A stretch of DNA of 64,000 bases. Source: Aquila chrysaetos chrysaetos. Taxonomy: Eukaryota; Chordata; Aves; Accipitriformes; Accipitridae. A model generated the notes under the pieces. It saw only the letters and a program-made list of their open reading frames with translations, was not told the DNA's origin and searched no databases. Positions 60,801 to 64,000 of the stretch are shown in pieces. The first letter of the stretch is position 1. Each line of letters begins with the position of its first letter. The stretch is from positions 1,836,453 to 1,900,452 of the forward strand of contig NC_044008.1 of NCBI RefSeq assembly GCF_900496995.4. Reading direction: 5' to 3'. A program made the translations under genes and the position numbers.

Positions 60801-63677
60801 GAGGGAAATAGCTCATTCTAACATGCCATATTCTCCCCTGCTATGGAGCATCGTTATTGCACACTCTGATCCCCAAAGGAGTTTAACAAAGGCAAGATCT
60901 TGGACCCACCTTAACCCTCTGAATTTCACAGCAAAATTCTTCTGTTCAACTATTTCCTCTCTTTCACCAGCTGATCTTAAGACTGTGGCTCCATGGCACC
61001 TTCATCAAGTGTTGCTGTGGCCTGCCCCCACTTCTGCCCTGGCACTATCCTGTGTCCATCTGCACTGTAAGCTGAATGCTAACCCCCAAAACAGGCTGGC
61101 TGTCAGCTGGCCCGATCAAAGCCCTGACTGGGTTCAGCAGAGCTGATACACGGATGGGACGCAACACTGCAGCAGTCCACACTTGTTTTGGTGCAAGATG
61201 ACATGGAAATGCACTTGGAGCTTCTGCAAATCACATCCAGAGCCCTCCATGTGCAACCTGCAGTATCTGTGCCAGTAACTGCACGTCCACTGCAATGCAC
61301 AGCCACTCACAGCCATCAGGAGCTCAACACCTCGGGGCTGAGAGCTGCCAGGCTCATCAAAACTGCAACCCAAAAATCAATCAGCAGTATGAACCCCAAG
61401 TGTAATTAGACACAGGTCCCCTCCTCCCCACCCTGCACTGACCAGGACAGAGAGTGGTTGACTATAGGCAAGTAGGGTCTCTTAGCACCACTAAGGGGAC
61501 AGTAGAGCCCTTCTCTTCCCCAAATCTGTGCTTTTATTTGCTGATTACTGAGCATTCTCTGCCTCTCTCCAAGGTTTCTGGAGTCCTCTCCCCTCTCATG
61601 CTGCCATTCACTGTCACTGTCAGTCCCCTTGAAGTGACAAGTAGGTTACCTGTGACCCAAAGCTACTGCAGGCAGCCACGTCTTTTGGCTGGCAGCTAGG
61701 CCCATCCGCCCAGATGCACGAGACACTGGATCAGACCCCAAAAGGTGGAGTGTCCCTCACCTCGTAGGGAGATGATGTAAGAAGGGAAAAGTTTGTCTCC
61801 CTGCATTTGCTCTCACTTGCACCACTTTTGGCATCTTGCAGGATGGGAAACCAGGTCTCAAAACAGGGTCTCCCACCCTGTCCTGTCCCAGGAATGGGCT
61901 GATCAAAGGGTTGCTTTGGGAAAAGCATTATATCACACCAGGAGACCATATGAAGTATGGACAGGAAAATATCCCTGTGCTGCCTTGGCATTTTTCCTTG
62001 CTTATCTGCAATCAGCCACCCTTCAAGACAAGACCCAGTGCTACGTGGACCTGAGCTCTAACCCCTTGCAGCAATTCCTATGGCACAGCACAAGCACATG
62101 TTACTCATCATGCCAGCGGGTTTGGCACTCACCTTCATTCTCAGTGTAATTTCTTTTCCCAAATGCAGCTTCTGGTAGCTTTTTCTTCAAGTCAGACAAA
62201 CCCATGACATGGTTAATGTCCAGGTTGGGAGGCCTGTGGGGATAAAGCAGCAGACAGTGAGATCACAAGCATAAAAGGCTCTCAGAATCAAGCATAGTAG
62301 AGTGTCCTTGTTGGCCTGTCACTGTAAAACCAGAGAAAGCACCTCTGAAGAAGGCTGGAGAAGGTTCAGCTTGCTTAGCGCTTTGTTGATCTGAGGATCC
62401 TGTTTGTGAACACTTCCAAACACTGATATTGGTGGCCGTGTTACTGGCTGTCACTGGCTGTTTCAAATTGCTGCCTGCTGGTTGGCTTCTGGCTACTGAA
62501 GATTTTAAATATCTCATTTTTTTGAATGCTAGTTACCTCAATACTTTATTTGCCATCGTGCCTATCTGTAAACACAACTGGCTGATCGTACATGCACCAT
62601 TGGGAAGCCCACTTCTCACAGGGAGAAAAGTCCCAAGCAGGAATAATTGATTTGGAATAAACATCCCAGAGCAGTTAACAAAAAGAGATGACAAAATACA
62701 GCCATTTCCAGCTGCAGTTCAGGGCCTGGTCTCATGTCCTCATCCAGCTATTGCTGTGACACTGCACCGCTGGCTGCCCAACACCACTTTCCTGACACTG
62801 ATGACTGCCCCGACAGTGTAGGTGGTAAGTTGGTACAGCTGCAAGAAGATGCTGATCAATGAAGGGATGGGGCAGGAAAGACAAAACTGGCTTTTGCTGG
62901 TACACAGACACCCAAAGGTGTAATGCTTCACACTCCACAAACTGCACAGAAAGAAGAGAAAGGGGCAACTTACAGCTGGGCTGGAATCGTGGAGCTGTAT
63001 GGGGTCCTCAGGGCGATGTTGCACAAAAGCTGGCCCCGGATGGAGAGCTGCCCCCTCCATGGACAGTACAATGCTACAGGCAAAAGGGAGAATGGCTCAG
63101 AGAAAGCAGGAGAGGGAGAGGGAGAAAGGTACATTTATAAAACAAAAACAACCACCAGATGCTCCTACCTTTGTGATTAAGCTCAGGTCTAGAGAAAAGG
63201 GAGAAAAAGAGGAACATTTAGCAATGGGAAAAGGAAAAACAGCCCACAAAAGTGACCGGGTATTTTGGAACGACAGCAAATTGCTTACAGGCTCTCTATA
63301 GCTAAGACGGGCATTTCCTTCGGCTCCCTGTACTGGCAGGCGATGACTATGTAAGGGCAAATCTGCCTGGGCCGCTCAGCAGTGCTGCCATCGGACACTT
63401 CGTACACGTAATACTGGGGTGAGAAGGGAAACACAGATGAAAAAACAAGGTGAGGAATGAGCAAGGCACCTGGGCCAGCACTGTGTTCCCCTGCAGCCCA
63501 CAAGCAAGCTGTCTGCACAGTCCTGTTGCAAATTGATACCTGGCTCTGCTCAAAGGCCTGGCAGTGGCTGGCCTTTGATGGTATGTTGCTTCTGCTTACG
63601 GCGACATGGCAGTCATAGCCGGGAGATGGGCAGGTATAGCTGGTTGTGTAATTCTCAGACACCACCTTGACCTTCCC
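36818..63677 (-). CDS. TASOR2: TASOR2 (FAM208B), partial (lacks N-terminal exons)
   Basis: Nineteen coding segments on the minus strand join with consistent phases into about 2,513 residues plus stop (human about 2,430); the first exons lie right of the window. TASOR2 is the paralogue of TASOR, the HUSH scaffold, and has been described in an alternative HUSH complex with MPP8 and periphilin; it acts in the nucleus. Visible order: end of the N-terminal pseudo-PARP-like (DUF3715) region (DYDCHVA-like, [20 protein letters not shown]), SPOC-like segment ([20 protein letters not shown]), basic NLS-rich linker ([25 protein letters not shown]), a large Ser/Glu-rich disordered region in the 3.6-kb exon, then a conserved C-terminal PIN-like domain ([46 protein letters not shown]) ending APFRRSYW. 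The C-terminal motifs closely parallel TASOR. Domain names are assigned by family knowledge. Confidence 0.95.
37156..37270 (-). CDS. TASOR2: TASOR2 window exon 18 (115 nt)
   Basis: Acceptor CCTTTGCAG and donor GTAAGG. It reads [20 protein letters not shown], then [17 protein letters not shown], ending two bases into the terminal Trp codon. Read-through into the intron gives TGG then TAA at 37154-37152, the same protein end as splicing. Confidence 0.92.
37689..37870 (-). CDS. TASOR2: TASOR2 window exon 17 (182 nt)
   Basis: Acceptor TCTCCCAGCAG and donor GTAAGG. It reads [20 protein letters not shown], then [20 protein letters not shown] and [17 protein letters not shown]. Confidence 0.93.
38110..38709 (+). 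mobile_element. Solo LTR of an avian endogenous retrovirus
   Basis: A 590-bp element at 38115-38704 begins TGTGCTGGTTTGGGCTGGG and ends GGTTAAACCACAACAC, flanked by the 5-bp direct repeat CGGGG (38110-38114 and 38705-38709). I recognise it as a common avian ERV LTR: CTGAGCAGTGCTTAC, GACGTCATGCTCAGCATG and TTTATCTCAACCCAGGAG words in the expected order. The TATA position reads CATGTAAAG (weakened), and ATTAAA at 38571-38576 is the likely polyadenylation signal. No internal viral genes are present, so it arose by LTR-LTR recombination. It sits in the TASOR2 intron between exons 17 and 16, antisense to the gene. Confidence 0.85.
40002..40107 (-). CDS. TASOR2: TASOR2 window exon 16 (106 nt)
   Basis: Acceptor GTCTCCCCAG and donor GTAATG. 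It reads [20 protein letters not shown] and [14 protein letters not shown]. Confidence 0.93.
40175..40600 (-). repeat. Old, diverged CR1 LINE fragment
   Basis: On the minus strand, words such as GGAGACCTTGTTGCTGTCTTC, GATGGGACAAGAGGTGACAG and CAAGTTGCGCT follow the order of the CR1 3' region, but with many substitutions. It fills most of the 624-bp intron between TASOR2 exons 15 and 16. The edges are approximate. Confidence 0.6.
40732..40885 (-). CDS. TASOR2: TASOR2 window exon 15 (154 nt)
   Basis: Acceptor CCTTGAGCAG and donor GTGAGT. It carries [20 protein letters not shown] and the TASOR-family [20 protein letters not shown] block of the PIN-like domain. Confidence 0.93.
41432..41557 (-). 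CDS. TASOR2: TASOR2 window exon 14 (126 nt)
   Basis: Acceptor TTTCTCTTTCAG and donor GTAAGG. It reads [20 protein letters not shown], then [16 protein letters not shown]; symmetric, phase 0. Confidence 0.92.
41996..42274 (+). repeat. CR1 LINE 3' end, plus orientation
   Basis: Near-consensus CR1: GTGATAGGACAAGAAGAAAC, GGGGAGGTTTAGGTTGGATA, CATTGGAACGGTCTGCCCAG, GGTTGGACTTGATGATCTTA, and the terminal ATTCTATGATTCTA tail. It is 5'-truncated and lies in the TASOR2 intron 164 bp from the giant exon, opposite to the gene. Confidence 0.92.
42438..46046 (-). CDS. TASOR2: TASOR2 window exon 13, giant 3,609-nt exon
   Basis: A single open exon of 1,203 codons, phase 0 at both ends. Acceptor GTTGTTTCAG, donor GTAACA. 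It starts [20 protein letters not shown]. Most of it is Ser/Pro/Glu-rich and probably disordered, with an acidic run near [20 protein letters not shown] followed by [20 protein letters not shown]. The last 150 codons look folded ([37 protein letters not shown]) and lead into the C-terminal domain. The symmetric phase means skipping would preserve frame. Confidence 0.95.
46843..47377 (-). CDS. TASOR2: TASOR2 window exon 12 (535 nt)
   Basis: Acceptor CCCTTCCAG and donor GTAAGA. It reads [20 protein letters not shown], then [20 protein letters not shown], continuing the folded block of exon 11, then Asp/Ser/Glu-rich disorder. Confidence 0.92.
47624..48283 (-). repeat. CR1 LINE, 660 bp, minus orientation
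   Basis: Begins on the plus strand with AATCATAGAATGGTTTGG (inverted 3' tail) and continues through TTCCAGTGCCTCACCACCCT, CATTTCTTCCTTATGTCC, CCTCTGGACCTGCTCCAACA and CAGCCCAGGATACAATTGGC. It is a long 3' fragment, sense to TASOR2, filling most of the intron between exons 12 and 11. Confidence 0.93.
48456..49383 (-). CDS. TASOR2: TASOR2 window exon 11 (928 nt)
   Basis: Acceptor TCTCACGCAG and donor GTAAGT. It opens [20 protein letters not shown], then [20 protein letters not shown], and ends with a block around [20 protein letters not shown] and TVIRALHG that looks conserved and folded. Confidence 0.92.
51162..51398 (-). CDS. TASOR2: TASOR2 window exon 10 (237 nt)
   Basis: Acceptor CTGTCCCAG and donor GTAAGA. 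It reads [20 protein letters not shown], then a Lys/Ser-rich, low-complexity stretch ([20 protein letters not shown]). Confidence 0.92.
52695..53504 (-). CDS. TASOR2: TASOR2 window exon 9 (810 nt)
   Basis: Acceptor CTTTCGCAG and donor GTAAGT. It begins [20 protein letters not shown] and contains [20 protein letters not shown], a [14 protein letters not shown] basic stretch and, at the end, [15 protein letters not shown]. It looks like a mostly disordered linker with candidate nuclear localisation signals. Confidence 0.92.
57299..57373 (-). CDS. TASOR2: TASOR2 window exon 8 (75 nt)
   Basis: Acceptor CTTTCATAG. It reads [20 protein letters not shown], then VCLR, donor GTAGGG. An upstream GTATGC is in the wrong phase for the next exon, so the GTAGGG donor is preferred. 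Confidence 0.85.
57486..57558 (-). CDS. TASOR2: TASOR2 window exon 7 (73 nt)
   Basis: Acceptor TTTTTTGTAG and donor GTAAGG. It reads [20 protein letters not shown], then ARDD. Confidence 0.92.
60381..60484 (-). CDS. TASOR2: TASOR2 window exon 6 (104 nt)
   Basis: Two AGs compete; phase and family sequence select TGTCTGCAG before 60484, giving [19 protein letters not shown] and [16 protein letters not shown]. The later AG at 60473-60474 would shift the frame. Donor GTAAGT. Confidence 0.88.
62133..62233 (-). CDS. TASOR2: TASOR2 window exon 5 (101 nt)
   Basis: Acceptor ATCCCCACAG and donor GTGAGT. It reads [20 protein letters not shown] and [13 protein letters not shown], ending one base into a Val codon. 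Confidence 0.92.
62974..63073 (-). CDS. TASOR2: TASOR2 window exon 4 (100 nt)
   Basis: Acceptor TTGCCTGTAG and donor GTAAGT. It reads [19 protein letters not shown] and [13 protein letters not shown], the start of the SPOC-like segment. Confidence 0.92.
63169..63188 (-). CDS. TASOR2: TASOR2 window exon 3, 20-nt microexon
   Basis: Acceptor TTTTCTCTAG and donor GTAGGA bracket exactly 20 nt that convert phase 2 to phase 1 and add PELNHK between LAIES-L and ALYCPW. Without it, exons 2 and 4 would join out of frame, which is the main support. Confidence 0.75.
63289..63413 (-). CDS. TASOR2: TASOR2 window exon 2 (125 nt)
   Basis: Acceptor CACCCCAG and donor GTAAGC. It reads [20 protein letters not shown], then [20 protein letters not shown], the family's RPRxxCPY block, ending two bases into a Leu codon. 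Confidence 0.9.
63540..63677 (-). CDS. TASOR2: TASOR2 window exon 1 (138 nt)
   Basis: Acceptor CTGGCACAG and donor GTATCA. It reads [31 protein letters not shown] and ends AFEQSQ, phase 0. An internal GTAAGC at 63599-63594 would be a stronger donor consensus, but using it would delete the conserved AFEQSQ before YYVYEV. Confidence 0.88.
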
Positions 63678-64000
63678 CTGTGCCAGAAAATTTACCAAAC
63701 AAAAAAAAAAAAAAAAAAAGAGAATACACATAATTGTTTGCAGAAACTTATTTTAAAAGACCCCTGAATCCTCCTTTTCCCCAAAGACAGTGTTGCTGGC
63801 AGCCCCATACTCCCCACCACTGTGAGGGGGTTGCGTGCATTTGTGTCCTTACAAACATGAGGGCCTGCCACCACCGAGTTCGCCATGGCAGACAAATCCG
63901 CACTGCTCAGGAGAGCAAACAGGAGGAGCATGTCTTTGGTGCCAGCTACAGAGAGCAGGAGCCAGTGGGGAGGAAAGGGGCCACATGCTAGCCCCATGGA
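63678..64000 (-). other. TASOR2: TASOR2 intron at the window edge
   Basis: Upstream of exon 63677 there is a T-rich tract (A20 on the plus strand near 63700) and no coding similarity. The next TASOR2 exon must lie beyond 64000. Confidence 0.7.

Larger units (their letters stand above)
53505..63168 (-). other. TASOR2: TASOR2 introns between exons 9 and 3
   Basis: Introns 53505-57298, 57374-57485, 57559-60380, 60485-62132, 62234-62973 and 63074-63168. They are mid-GC intron; a 16-bp hairpin sequence occurs twice (54278-54293 and 57407-57422). No transposon is recognised. Confidence 0.75.

Noticed and set aside
63600-63605. GTAAGC inside TASOR2 exon 63540-63677 as the real donor
   Set aside because: It would keep frame but delete the 20 codons that end in AFEQSQ, which family comparison places directly before YYVYEV.

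Overview
The window is vertebrate nuclear DNA, almost certainly from a bird. Genes are split by GT-AG introns. The interspersed repeats are CR1 LINEs with typical avian 3' ends, plus one solo LTR of avian ERV type. The three recognisable protein-coding genes, ANKRD16, GDI2 and TASOR2 (FAM208B), lie in the order known from human 10p15. All calls come from reading the sequence and from recalled family knowledge; no database search was possible.

Layout: (1) 1-12121, plus strand: the 3' half of ANKRD16, five coding exons encoding the C-terminal ankyrin repeats; the 5' exons lie left of the window. Its first visible intron holds an unexplained 299-codon ORF on the minus strand (198-1097). (2) 12122-17600: ANKRD16 3' UTR and intergenic DNA, ending in a CpG-saturated block with a 19-bp minisatellite. 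(3) 17400-34600, plus strand: complete GDI2, with a CpG-island promoter (NRF1, two CCAAT boxes, GC boxes), 11 coding exons, a 448-residue protein and an AATAAA signal at 34580. Intron 1 is 8.2 kb and starts with a C-tract array. (4) 34600-36000: short intergenic gap between convergent genes. (5) 36000-64000, minus strand: most of TASOR2, 19 coding segments encoding about 2,513 residues up to the stop. The N-terminal exons lie beyond 64000. It includes one 3,609-nt exon and one 20-nt microexon. Its introns hold three CR1 copies and the solo LTR.

The genes are functionally unrelated neighbours. ANKRD16 is known as an alanyl-tRNA synthetase partner that limits mistranslation. GDI2 extracts and recycles prenylated Rab GTPases. 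TASOR2 is the paralogue of the HUSH scaffold TASOR, which silences transcription, including that of retroelements. I found no rRNA, tRNA or CRISPR and no bacterial-type system. The least explained item is the 299-codon ORF at 198-1097; the rest of Part 2 concerns gene structure and repeats.
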